Shown: positions 1 to 6,127, counted from the stretch's first letter. The stretch is 8,041 nucleotides of DNA from Rhodospirillales bacterium Alpha_05 (GCA_001603335.1 LUYR01000029.1:1-8041); one strand, 5' to 3'. Notes: a model not told the origin generated them from the letters alone. A program made the numbers and translations.

Positions 1-32
1 CTTTTGTACGCACTGCGTGATGTTACGGGCCC

Positions 33-143
33 GCCCCCGCGCCCGAGGTCGAGCCGAAGGAGCCGGACCCTCTCCCCGACGCCCCCGCCGGGCGGTCCTG
101 GCCGCTCGCCATCGGCCTGTTCGCTTCGGCGGTCTGGCTCTCG
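33..143 (+). other. N-terminal coding extension of the TipN-like gene, start obscured by probable frameshift
   Basis: In the frame of the 144-2837 gene this stretch reads as a Pro/Glu-rich cytosolic segment (PAPAPEVEPKEPDPLPDAPA) followed by a clear membrane helix WPLAIGLFASAVWLSVVGVSLF split across positions 99-164. Codon third positions are almost all G or C, as expected of real coding sequence. Yet the frame has an in-frame TGA at 18-20 and no ATG, GTG or TTG between it and 144. A run of five C at 34-38 is a plausible place for an indel. With one C fewer, the ATG at 20 joins the frame (MLRARPAPEVEP). With one C more, the open frame from the window edge joins it (YALRDVTGPPPAPEVEP). I cannot tell which, nor whether it is a sequencing error or a real mutation. 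Confidence 0.6.
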
Positions 144-2837
144 GTGGTCGGCGTGTCGCTGTTCCAGTCCGGGCTGCCGACGCTGTCGGGCTCGTCGAGC
201 CTGATCCCGTGGGAGCTCGCCGCGTTCTCCGCCGCGGTCACCTTGCCGGTGGCGCTGATCTGGCTGGTGGTCGCCTATGTCGACCGCGGCAAGCGCTTCG
301 AGCGCGACGTCACCGAGCTGCGCGCCCTGATGCGCCAGATGGCCTATCCCACCGGCGCCTACGAGGCGCGGGTGCGGTCGATTTCCGACGCCCTGCGCGC
401 GCAGGCGCAGGACCTCAACGACGCCTCGCACCGCGCGGTGCAGCAGGTCGACGCGGTGCGCGCCACGCTGTTGCGCCACACCGAGGATCTCTCCGCCGCG
501 GGCACCCGGATCGAGGCCGACACCGGTTACGCGGTCGAGGTGTTCGGTCGCCATGTCGGCGATCTCCGCGCCGCCGCCGAGAACGCCACCGAGCGCACCC
601 GCGCCACCGCCGCCGAACTCGGCAAGGAAACCCGCGCGCTGAAAGCCGTCTCCGACGAGACCCGCTCGGTCGGCGCGACCCTCGAGGCGATCCTCTCCGG
701 TCAGGTCGAGGCGATGGGCGAGGCGAGCCAGACCCTCCGCGCCACCTCCGAGACGGTGTCGCGCGAAACCCGCAAGCAGGAAGATTCCCTCAATCGCGCC
801 GGCGAAATGGCCCAGGCCCACGCCGAGCGCATGACCCAGACCCTCCAGACCCACGCCCAGGTGCTCAACGACACCGCCGAGCGCTCGGCGGAGCGGGTCG
901 AGGTGATCGCCGCCGCGCTCTCCGACCGCGTCTCCGCGCTCGAGGCGCTGTTCCGCAAGCAGGAGGCCGACCTCACCCAGGCCTCCGAAACCCTGTCCGA
1001 ACAGACCGGCCGGATCACCGGCAGCCTTGGCAAGCAGGCCGCCCAGCTCAACCAGATCACCGAAACCGTGCTCGACCGGGTGAAGATCGTCGAGGAAGGT
1101 CTCGAGATGCAGTCGCGCGAACTTTCGAGCGCGTCGGACTCGGCGATGGCGCGGCTGCGCGCCGTCGGCGACGCGTTCTCACGCAAGGCCCAGGATTTGG
1201 TCGAGGCGAGCGATCAGGTGGACGCGCGGATCGGCGCGTCGGTGGCGCGCTTCGGCGACCACAGCCTCGCCTTCCAGGACCACGCCCGTGCCGTCGGCCA
1301 GGAAAGTGCGACCGCCGCGGGCGCCCTCGACGCGCGCTGCAAGGCACTCTCCCAGGCGATCGAGAACGTCCAGGCCAAGGGCCAGGAAACCGGCAACCTG
1401 CTGAAAGACTACGCCGAGGGGATCAACCGCGACGCCGACCGCGCCGGGATGATCGCCGACACCATCCGCGATTCGCTGCGCAAGCAGGCCGACGAACTCG
1501 CCGACGTGGTGCAACTGGTGGCGACCCAGGCGCGCCTCGGCGAGGCCTCGATGAGCCAGCAGAGCCGCCACCTCAACGAAACCGCCGCCGAGGTGATGGA
1601 CCGGATTCGCGGCATCAGCGAAACCATGCGCGCTTCGACCAACGAACTTATCGCCGCCTCCTCCAAGGTCGGCTTCGAGCTCGAGGCGGTGGGCGAAACC
1701 CTGCGGCAGCGCGGCAAGGACGTGGGCGAGGCCGCGGAGGAGGCGACCGGACGCACCCTCGCCGCGGGCGACAAGCTGGTGTTGAAGATCCAGCAGGTGC
1801 AAGACGCCTCCAACACCTCGGTCGGCCACCTCGCCGGGGCGATGGACGACATCAACACCCGCGCCGGACAGATCAAGCTCGCCACCGAAACCGCCCGCAC
1901 CCAGATCGAGGAAGTCGGCCAGGTGCTCGGCAAGAACTCGGATCAAGTCGGCCGTGTCGCGGGCGAGGCGCAAAAGGCGCTCACGGCCTTCGGCGGGGCG
2001 CTGCGCGAACGCTCGATGGAGTTCCTCAAGAACACCGACGAAGCCTCGAGCCGGGTGCGTTCGCTCGGCGACGCGCTACACCAGATCGCGCGGGACTTCG
2101 ACGACACCGCCGGGCGCAGCTCCGCCCAGGTCACCGTGGCGGGCGCACGCCTCAAGGAAACCATCGAGCAGGTTTCGGCGACGACGCAACGGATCAACCA
2201 GCAGATCGGCGAGGCGCGCGACGCCTTCCGCGCCCAGTCGGTCGACCTCGCGGGCAGTGCCGACGCCACCGTCGACAAGGTCAAGATCCTCATCGACACG
2301 GTGCGGCAGAAGGCCTCGGAAATGGCCTCCACCGGCGAACTCCTGGAGGGCAGGGCGCAGAAGCTCGCCGCCATGCTCGACCAGAAGACCAAGGCGATCC
2401 TGGGCCTCTCCGAGGAAGCCGAGGCCCGCGCGCGGGAACTCGAAAGCCAGAAGTCGGACGTCGAGTCCGATCTCTTCCTCCGCGACGCGGCGCAGGTGAT
2501 CGAACGCCTCCAGGCGATCTCGGTCGACATCACCCGCGCGTTCCAGCCGGCGGTCGAGGAAGACCTGTGGAAGCGGTATCACCGCGGCGACCAGGGCGCG
2601 TTCCTCCGCCACCTCACCCGCTCGCTGACCAAGGGGCAGAGCCAGGATATCAAGGACCACTTCGAGCAGGATGCGGAGTTCCGCGGCTTCGTCACCCGCT
2701 ACCTCACCGAGTTCGAGGCGCTGACCACGCGGGTGCGGCGCTCGGACCGCTCCGACGTCCTCACCGCGGTGCTCACCGGCTCGGATATCGGACGCGTCTA
2801 CATGACTCTGGCGAAGGCCCTGGGGCGGATCGACTAA
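144..2837 (+). CDS. TipN-like polar membrane-anchored coiled-coil protein
   Basis: This is probably a polarity scaffold like Caulobacter TipN, a protein of about 890 residues with two N-terminal membrane helices and a long coiled coil that marks the new pole. From the GTG at 144 the product has 897 residues. A membrane helix lies at about residues 24-45 (ending LIWLVVAYVDRGKRF). Helical coiled coil covers about 55-770 and is built on a 25-residue repeat. A compact, non-repetitive C-terminal region covers about 775-897 (LFLRDAAQVIERL, then FRGFVTRYLTEFEAL, then SDIGRVYMTLAKALGRID). The GTG has no ribosome site, and the same frame upstream encodes another membrane helix, so the true start lies further upstream (see 33-143). 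TAA stop, then a terminator 27 nt later. The TipN assignment rests on architecture, size and recalled resemblance of the C-terminus. Alternatives are another large alphaproteobacterial coiled-coil protein, often named apolipoprotein- or kinesin-like. The coding region is secure, the name moderately so. Confidence 0.62.
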   Translation: MVGVSLFQSGLPTLSGSSSLIPWELAAFSAAVTLPVALIWLVVAYVDRGKRFERDVTELRALMRQMAYPTGAYEARVRSISDALRAQAQDLNDASHRAVQQVDAVRATLLRHTEDLSAAGTRIEADTGYAVEVFGRHVGDLRAAAENATERTRATAAELGKETRALKAVSDETRSVGATLEAILSGQVEAMGEASQTLRATSETVSRETRKQEDSLNRAGEMAQAHAERMTQTLQTHAQVLNDTAERSAERVEVIAAALSDRVSALEALFRKQEADLTQASETLSEQTGRITGSLGKQAAQLNQITETVLDRVKIVEEGLEMQSRELSSASDSAMARLRAVGDAFSRKAQDLVEASDQVDARIGASVARFGDHSLAFQDHARAVGQESATAAGALDARCKALSQAIENVQAKGQETGNLLKDYAEGINRDADRAGMIADTIRDSLRKQADELADVVQLVATQARLGEASMSQQSRHLNETAAEVMDRIRGISETMRASTNELIAASSKVGFELEAVGETLRQRGKDVGEAAEEATGRTLAAGDKLVLKIQQVQDASNTSVGHLAGAMDDINTRAGQIKLATETARTQIEEVGQVLGKNSDQVGRVAGEAQKALTAFGGALRERSMEFLKNTDEASSRVRSLGDALHQIARDFDDTAGRSSAQVTVAGARLKETIEQVSATTQRINQQIGEARDAFRAQSVDLAGSADATVDKVKILIDTVRQKASEMASTGELLEGRAQKLAAMLDQKTKAILGLSEEAEARARELESQKSDVESDLFLRDAAQVIERLQAISVDITRAFQPAVEEDLWKRYHRGDQGAFLRHLTRSLTKGQSQDIKDHFEQDAEFRGFVTRYLTEFEALTTRVRRSDRSDVLTAVLTGSDIGRVYMTLAKALGRID
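369..2426 (+). repeat. 28 tandem 25-residue (75-nt) coiled-coil repeats inside the TipN-like gene
   Basis: Counting residues from the GTG at 144, units start at residues 76, 101, 126 and so on to 251 (8 units), then after an 11-residue offset at 262, 287, 312 and so on to 737 (20 units). In all 20 units of the second block, unit positions 9 and 16 (offsets +8 and +15) are both hydrophobic (L, F, M, I or V). In the first block 15 of 16 such sites are hydrophobic, the exception being T209. A common pattern is R-V-x-x-[VIL]-x-x-x-L-R-x-x-x-x-x-L-x-x-A-S. Examples are RVKIVEEGLEMQSRELSSAS (312), RLRAVGDAFSRKAQDLVEAS (337) and RIRGISETMRASTNELIAAS (487). Units share pattern rather than identity, so the array is old, not a recent DNA duplication. 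The unit parses as 7+7+11 residues, and the single phase break is itself 11 residues. Confidence 0.85.
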
Positions 2838-2864
2838 CCTACCCGGATCTTCAACCCACACGAG

Positions 2865-2891
2865 AGCCGGGGAAGGAATTCCCCGGCTTTT
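2865..2891 (+). terminator. Intrinsic terminator after the TipN-like gene
   Basis: A perfect 10-bp stem (AGCCGGGGAA at 2865-2874 and TTCCCCGGCT at 2879-2888) encloses the 4-nt loop GGAA and runs directly into TTTT at 2888-2891, then CTCT. It lies 27 nt after the TAA at 2835-2837. It should end the TipN-like transcript and separate it from the chemoreceptor gene downstream. Confidence 0.85.
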
Positions 2892-2908
2892 CTCTGTCGG
2901 ACATAAAA

Positions 2909-2930
2909 AATTCACCTGTATCAGTGAATT
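2909..2930. promoter_or_regulatory. Palindromic operator-like site upstream of the globin chemoreceptor
   Basis: Perfect inverted repeat AATTCAC (2909-2915), 8-nt spacer CTGTATCA, GTGAATT (2924-2930). It sits in an AT-rich patch that stands out in this GC-rich DNA, and its right arm overlaps the first two bases of a candidate -35 hexamer. The size and symmetry fit a dimeric regulator. The sequence does not match the FNR or CRP half-sites I know, so the regulator is unknown. It lacks a following T tract, so a second terminator is unlikely. Confidence 0.5.
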
Positions 2931-2956
2931 GTCATACATTCGCGCCGAATTGTGAT
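2929..2956 (+). promoter_or_regulatory. Candidate sigma-70 promoter for the globin chemoreceptor gene
   Basis: TTGTCA (2929-2934, 5 of 6 to TTGACA), a 16-bp spacer, then TGTGAT (2951-2956, 4 of 6 to TATAAT). It is the best match I found between the upstream terminator and the gene at 3055, and would give a leader of roughly 90 nt. The spacer is one base short of ideal and the -10 is weak, so this is tentative. Confidence 0.3.
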
Positions 2957-3054
2957 TGACGGCATTGCGAAAACCCGGAGGATTGGGTCTTGCGCCAGTC
3001 CCTCCGGACCTGCCCGAAGGTTAGACGGCGTTCCCCTCTTCCGAAGGAACACCG

Positions 3055-4401
3055 ATGATGCCCGCCTTCGACATCGATCGCGACACCCGCCTGAAATTCC
3101 TCTCCATCGATCCCGCATCGATCGCCGCCCTGCGCGAAGCCTGGCCGGTGGTCCGTCCGCTGCTGCGCGGCGTCCTCGACGAGTTCTACGACCACCTCCG
3201 CCGCTTCCCCAACCTCGCCAAGATGTTTCATTCCGAGGCGATGATCGAAGGGCTGAAGCAGGGCCAGGCGAAGCACTGGGAAAACCTGTTCAAGGGCACC
3301 TTCGACGAGGCCTTCATGAACGGCGTGATGGCGGTGGGCGCGGCGCACGCCAAGATCGGCCTCGAACCCCGCTGGTACATCGGCGGCTACTCGCTGGTGC
3401 TCACCCGGCTCACCGGCGCGATCAGCGCAGCCTTCAAGCACCGCGCCGCAAAGCGCGACGCGATCACCCGCGCCGTCACCCAGGCGGTGTTCCTCGACAT
3501 GGATCTCTCGATCTCGGTCTACCAGGAACTCGTCCGCGCCCGCCTGATGGAGCGCGAGCAGAAACTCGAAGCGATGATCATCGCCTTCGACGAACACGTC
3601 GGCCATGCGCTCGGCGAGGTCACCGCCGCGCTCACCCAGGTCGAGGCGGGTGCCGCCGAAGTCGCCGCCTTCGCCGGTGAAACCACGATGCGCGCCAGCA
3701 CCGTCGCCGCCGCCGCCGAGCAGGCGACCAGCAACGCCAACGCCGTCGCCGCCGCTACCGACCAGCTCTCTGCCTCGATCCGCGAAATCGCCGAACGCCT
3801 CGCCAGCGCCGACACCGTGGCGCGCGACGCGGTCTCCCAGTCCCGCGACGTCGAAGCCGCGATGGCCGCCCTCGCCCACGCGGGCGAAAAGATCGGCGAA
3901 GTCGCCAAGCTGATCCAGGACATCGCCAGCCAGACCAACCTCCTCGCGCTCAACGCCACCATCGAGGCGGCGCGCGCCGGGGAAGCGGGCAAGGGCTTCG
4001 CCGTCGTCGCGGGCGAGGTGAAAACCCTCGCCAACCAGACCGCGCGGGCCACCGAGGATATCTCGCACCAGATCGAAGGCATCCGCATCGCCACCGAGCA
4101 GACCGCGTCGGCCATCGAAGGCATCGTCGGCACGATCAATCGCCTCGGCCAGGATACCACCGCGATCTCCGCCGCGATCGAGCAGCAGTCCGCCGCCACC
4201 GGCGAAATCGCCCGCAACGTCGCCGAAGCGGTGCGCGGTACCCACGAAGTCTCCACCAATATCGTCGCCGTCAGCGGCAACGCCGACCGGACCGGCAAGG
4301 TCTCGGAAGAGTCCCGCACCTCGGTCGCCAAACTCGCCGTCACCGCGCGCGGCCTGCAAAACGAAATCGAAGCCTTCCTCGGCAAAGTCCGGGCGGCGTA
4401 G
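3055..4401 (+). CDS. Globin-coupled chemoreceptor (HemAT-like soluble methyl-accepting chemotaxis protein)
   Basis: A cytoplasmic haem-based oxygen sensor that would signal through CheW/CheA to the flagellar motor (aerotaxis). The 448-residue product has no membrane helix. Residues ~10-165 form a protoglobin-type sensor: His98 in AHAKIGLEPRWYIGGY is the expected proximal haem ligand and Tyr45 in EFYDHL matches the distal B10 tyrosine. Their separation of 53 equals that of Tyr70 and His123 in Bacillus HemAT. Residues ~175-445 are the MCP signalling coiled coil, with the conserved hairpin tip at ~290-312 (IASQTNLLALNATIEAARAG) and a later AIEQQSAATGEIARNV stretch. There is no HAMP domain and no C-terminal CheR-tethering pentapeptide; it ends LGKVRAA. 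AAGGAAC at 3044-3050 is the ribosome site. ATG 3055 is directly followed by ATG 3058, which is better spaced and may be the real start. Monocistronic: a terminator lies before it and convergent structured repeats after it. Confidence 0.92.
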   Translation: MMPAFDIDRDTRLKFLSIDPASIAALREAWPVVRPLLRGVLDEFYDHLRRFPNLAKMFHSEAMIEGLKQGQAKHWENLFKGTFDEAFMNGVMAVGAAHAKIGLEPRWYIGGYSLVLTRLTGAISAAFKHRAAKRDAITRAVTQAVFLDMDLSISVYQELVRARLMEREQKLEAMIIAFDEHVGHALGEVTAALTQVEAGAAEVAAFAGETTMRASTVAAAAEQATSNANAVAAATDQLSASIREIAERLASADTVARDAVSQSRDVEAAMAALAHAGEKIGEVAKLIQDIASQTNLLALNATIEAARAGEAGKGFAVVAGEVKTLANQTARATEDISHQIEGIRIATEQTASAIEGIVGTINRLGQDTTAISAAIEQQSAATGEIARNVAEAVRGTHEVSTNIVAVSGNADRTGKVSEESRTSVAKLAVTARGLQNEIEAFLGKVRAA

Positions 4402-4409
4402 GCCGGTAG

Positions 4410-4500
4410 GACGCGGGCTCTGCCCGCACCCGCCGGAGGGTCGCGGACCCTCCGGACCTCCCTTTAGTTTTTCGCCGCGTAGCGGCAATCAACCCGCCCT
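4410..4500 (+). repeat. Structured intergenic repeat, left copy (forward)
   Basis: Starts 8 nt after the chemoreceptor stop. In order: a block at 4410-4433 containing the hairpin GCGGGC-TCT-GCCCGC; a perfect hairpin with 10-bp arms CCGGAGGGTC (4433-4442) and GACCCTCCGG (4446-4455) and loop GCG; GTTTTTCGC (4467-4475); a small hairpin GCCGC-GTA-GCGGC (4474-4486); and CAATCAACCCGCCCT (4486-4500). The same element recurs inverted at 4508-4594. It resembles the small palindromic repeats scattered between genes in many GC-rich alphaproteobacteria (family recalled, not searched). It may help end the upstream transcript. Confidence 0.75.
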
Positions 4501-4522
4501 TTGACCTAGGGCGGGTTGATTG
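4486..4522. terminator. Central convergent hairpin, possible bidirectional terminator
   Basis: Perfect 15-bp stem, CAATCAACCCGCCCT (4486-4500) and AGGGCGGGTTGATTG (4508-4522), with loop TTGACCT, midway between two convergent genes. T5 tracts precede the stem on each strand (4468-4472 on plus; complement of 4535-4539 on minus) rather than following it. It is therefore not a classical intrinsic terminator; each T5 instead lies 12-13 nt after that strand's own middle hairpin. Blocking of read-through from both sides is an inference from position. Confidence 0.45.
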
Positions 4523-4594
4523 CGCTTGCGCGCGAAAAACAAGTTATGGGGTCTGGGGCCCACGGCCCCAGCGGGTGCGGGCAGAGCCCGCGTC
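4508..4594 (-). repeat. Structured intergenic repeat, right copy (inverted)
   Basis: Read on the minus strand it repeats the element at 4410-4500. The 24-base outer block (4594-4571) is identical to 4410-4433. The middle hairpin has different bases but is again perfect (arms CTGGGGCC 4553-4560 and GGCCCCAG 4564-4571, loop CAC). GTTTTTCGC recurs at 4540-4532, a short GCGC-TTGC-GCGC hairpin lies at 4522-4533, and the inner 15 bases (4508-4522) are the exact complement of 4486-4500. It starts 5 nt beyond the hydrolase stop codon, so each copy follows its neighbouring gene in the same relative orientation. Confidence 0.75.
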
Positions 4595-4599
4595 TTCGC

Positions 4600-5442
4600 T
4601 TACGGCGCTTCCGCGATCACCGCCTGGCGTTGGCTGCCGAGGTCGCCGACCGAGGCTTCGACGACGTCGCCGGGTTTGAGGAAGAGTTTGCGGCCGAGGC
4701 CGACGCCCGCCGGGGTTCCCGTGGCGATGATGTCGCCGGGGAGGAGGCGGAGGAAGCGGGAGAGGTAGGCGATGAGGAAGCGCACCGGGAAGATCATTTC
4801 GGCGGTGCTGCTGTTTTGCATGAGTTCGCCGTTGACCGCGAGCTTGACGCTGAGGTTTTGCGGGTCGGGGACCATGTCGGCGGTGACGAGGTAGGGGCCG
4901 ATCGGGCAGAAGCCGGGGGCGGACTTGCCTTTGCCCCACTGGCCCTGGTGGATGAACTGGTTGTCGCGTTCGGAGACGTCGTTCAACGTCAGGTATCCGG
5001 CGACGTGGTCGAGGGCGTGGGCTTCGTCGACGTTGTGGGCGGCGGTGCCGATCACCACGCCGAGTTCGGCTTCCCAATCCAGGCGTTTTGAGCCGACGGG
5101 GAAGTAGATCGGGTCGGTGGGGCCGCAGAGGCTGCCGGTGTGCTTGAAGAACAGGATCGGCTCCGGCGGCGGTTCGCCCTTGGTTTCCCGCGCGTGGTCG
5201 GCGTAGTTCAGCCCGATGCCCATGATGTTGCCGACGCGGGCGACCGGCGGGCCGAGGCGCGGGTGCGCGCCGACCTCGGGCAGGGTTTCGGGGTCGGTGC
5301 TGCGGATCCGGGCGAGGCCTTCGGGCGAGAGGGCGGCGGGGTCGAGGTCGTGGACGACGCCGCTCAAATCCCGGATCGTGCCGTCGGTGTGGAGCAGGCC
5401 GGGGCGTTCGTGGCCGGCGAGACCGTAGCGCAGCAGACGCAT
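4600..5442 (-). CDS. Fumarylacetoacetate hydrolase (FAH) family protein
   Basis: A 280-residue enzyme of the FAH superfamily, whose members hydrolyse, decarboxylate or isomerise small 2-oxo or beta-diketo acids with a bound divalent metal. Residues 1-65 form the small N-terminal domain (MRLLRYGLAGHERPGLL). The catalytic domain shows GIGLNYADHARE (75-86; His83 and Glu86 match the His-Glu pair of FAHD1-type enzymes), PILFFK (95-100), metal ligands Glu124 and Glu126 in DWEAELGVVIG and Asp155 in YLTLNDVSERDNQ, the lysine segment KSAPGFCPIGPYLVT, and GDIIATGTPAGVG (236-248). Length is normal for the bacterial 2-hydroxyhepta-2,4-diene-1,7-dioate isomerase/FAHD1-like group; the substrate cannot be read from sequence. 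GAAGGAG lies 6 nt before the ATG. It is the second gene of an operon, starting 18 nt after the stress-protein stop. No neighbouring aromatic-degradation genes point to a pathway. Confidence 0.9.
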   Translation of the reverse strand: MRLLRYGLAGHERPGLLHTDGTIRDLSGVVHDLDPAALSPEGLARIRSTDPETLPEVGAHPRLGPPVARVGNIMGIGLNYADHARETKGEPPPEPILFFKHTGSLCGPTDPIYFPVGSKRLDWEAELGVVIGTAAHNVDEAHALDHVAGYLTLNDVSERDNQFIHQGQWGKGKSAPGFCPIGPYLVTADMVPDPQNLSVKLAVNGELMQNSSTAEMIFPVRFLIAYLSRFLRLLPGDIIATGTPAGVGLGRKLFLKPGDVVEASVGDLGSQRQAVIAEAP

Positions 5443-5460
5443 AATAGGCTCCTTCAGGGG

Positions 5461-5988
5461 TCAGAACATGGTGAGGGCGCGGATTTCTTCGGGGCGGAGG
5501 CTGCCGGGGATGATCAGCATCGGCACATGGACGCGGCGGAGATCCTTGCCCATCAGCGACGAGATCAGCGGTCCGGGGCCGGATTTTCCGGTGTCCGCGC
5601 CCAGCACCAGAACATGCACGGTTTCGGTTTCGAGGAACTTCAGCAGTTCTTCGCGGCGGTCGCCCTCGCGGAGGTGGATCACCGGGGTTTTGCCGGAGAG
5701 GCGGTTGACGTGGTCGGCGTAGCCCTGGAGCAGGGCTTCGGCTTCCTTGCGGCGGTCGTCGCGGATCGCGTCGCCGACGAACATGAAGTGCTCGAACTCC
5801 ACCGGCGGGATGACGTAGAGCATCGCGACCCGTCCGCCCGAGCGGCGCGCGCGCAGGCTGGCATAGTCGAGCGCGGGCTTGAGTTCCTCGGTATCGTCGA
5901 TCACCACCAGGAAAACGCGGCCCTGATGCGCTTCCGGAGTGGCGGCGGGCGCAGGCGGCGGGCTGCTGCCGGATTCCTCAGAGGTCAT
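5461..5988 (-). CDS. Universal stress protein (UspA family)
   Basis: A 175-residue single-domain Usp fold protein, expected to be a cytoplasmic dimer acting in stress resistance; the biochemical role of the family is poorly defined. The core begins at residue ~23 with the beta-strand RVFLVVIDDTEE (the Asp of this segment normally contacts nucleotide), followed by LKPALDYASLRARRSGGRVAMLYVIPP, VIHLREGDRREELLKFLE, the strand VHVLVLGAD, and the C-terminal strand VPMLIIPGSLRPEEI. A low-complexity Ser/Pro/Ala leader covers residues 1-22. The nucleotide loop GADTGKSGPGPLISSLMGK departs from the usual G-x2-G-x9-G-[ST] spacing, so ATP binding is uncertain. GGAG lies 8 nt before the ATG at 5988. First gene of the operon with the FAH-family enzyme, divergent from the aldehyde reductase gene. 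Confidence 0.88.
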   Translation of the reverse strand: MTSEESGSSPPPAPAATPEAHQGRVFLVVIDDTEELKPALDYASLRARRSGGRVAMLYVIPPVEFEHFMFVGDAIRDDRRKEAEALLQGYADHVNRLSGKTPVIHLREGDRREELLKFLETETVHVLVLGADTGKSGPGPLISSLMGKDLRRVHVPMLIIPGSLRPEEIRALTMF

Positions 5989-6016
5989 TGGTCATGCTCC
6001 GTGGTTTCACCATGAG

Positions 6017-6046
6017 AGAATGCGCCAGGGCGGGGGCGATTTTCAA
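6017..6046 (-). promoter_or_regulatory. Weak candidate promoter for the stress-protein operon
   Basis: On the minus strand, TTGAAA (6046-6041, 5 of 6 to the -35 consensus), an 18-bp spacer and CATTCT (6022-6017, 3 of 6 to the -10). It lies 29 nt upstream of the ATG. It is the best match I found in the 139-bp divergent gap, but the -10 is poor. Confidence 0.2.
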
Positions 6047-6058
6047 TGCTCGTGCGGG

Positions 6059-6087
6059 TTGGCAAGCCTCGGAAGAAGCACGATACT
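6059..6087 (+). promoter_or_regulatory. Candidate sigma-70 promoter for the aldehyde reductase-metal efflux operon
   Basis: TTGGCA (6059-6064, 5 of 6), an ideal 17-bp spacer, and GATACT (6082-6087, 4 of 6). Transcription would start near 6094, giving a leader of about 34 nt before the ATG at 6128. No clear operator palindrome was seen around it. Confidence 0.4.
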
Positions 6088-6127
6088 CGAGGACGCACAC
6101 GATATTAGGCACGAAAGGCCACAGGCG

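Noticed and set aside
17..2959. 980-residue open frame on the plus strand overlapping the TipN-like gene
   Set aside because: It is very rich in Arg, Pro and Gly with no recognisable domain, the typical shifted-frame product of GC-rich DNA; the other frame has the membrane helices, the 25-residue repeat and normal codon use. It may supply only the first few codons if the frameshift is real.
2975..3007. Stem CCGGAGG / CCTCCGG in the chemoreceptor leader
   Set aside because: Only 7 bp with a 19-nt loop, no T tract and no riboswitch-like core; expected by chance in GC-rich DNA.
2932..4488. 518-residue minus-strand frame opposite the chemoreceptor
   Set aside because: Antisense shadow of a clearly identified MCP gene; rich in Gly, Asp and Arg without any family motif, and it runs through the convergent hairpins.
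5978..5995. Tiny minus-strand frame ATG ACC AAT GAC CTC TGA overlapping the stress-gene start
   Set aside because: Five codons, out of frame, and it lies 5' of the better-spaced ATG at 5988; no reason to think it is a leader peptide.
5140..6015. 291-residue plus-strand frame opposite the stress-protein operon
   Set aside because: Antisense to two well-supported genes and without recognisable motifs.
5939..6127. Longer GTG start for the aldehyde reductase
   Set aside because: It would overlap the divergent stress gene and its ribosome site, and add 63 residues absent from YqhD; ATG 6128 matches the family start.
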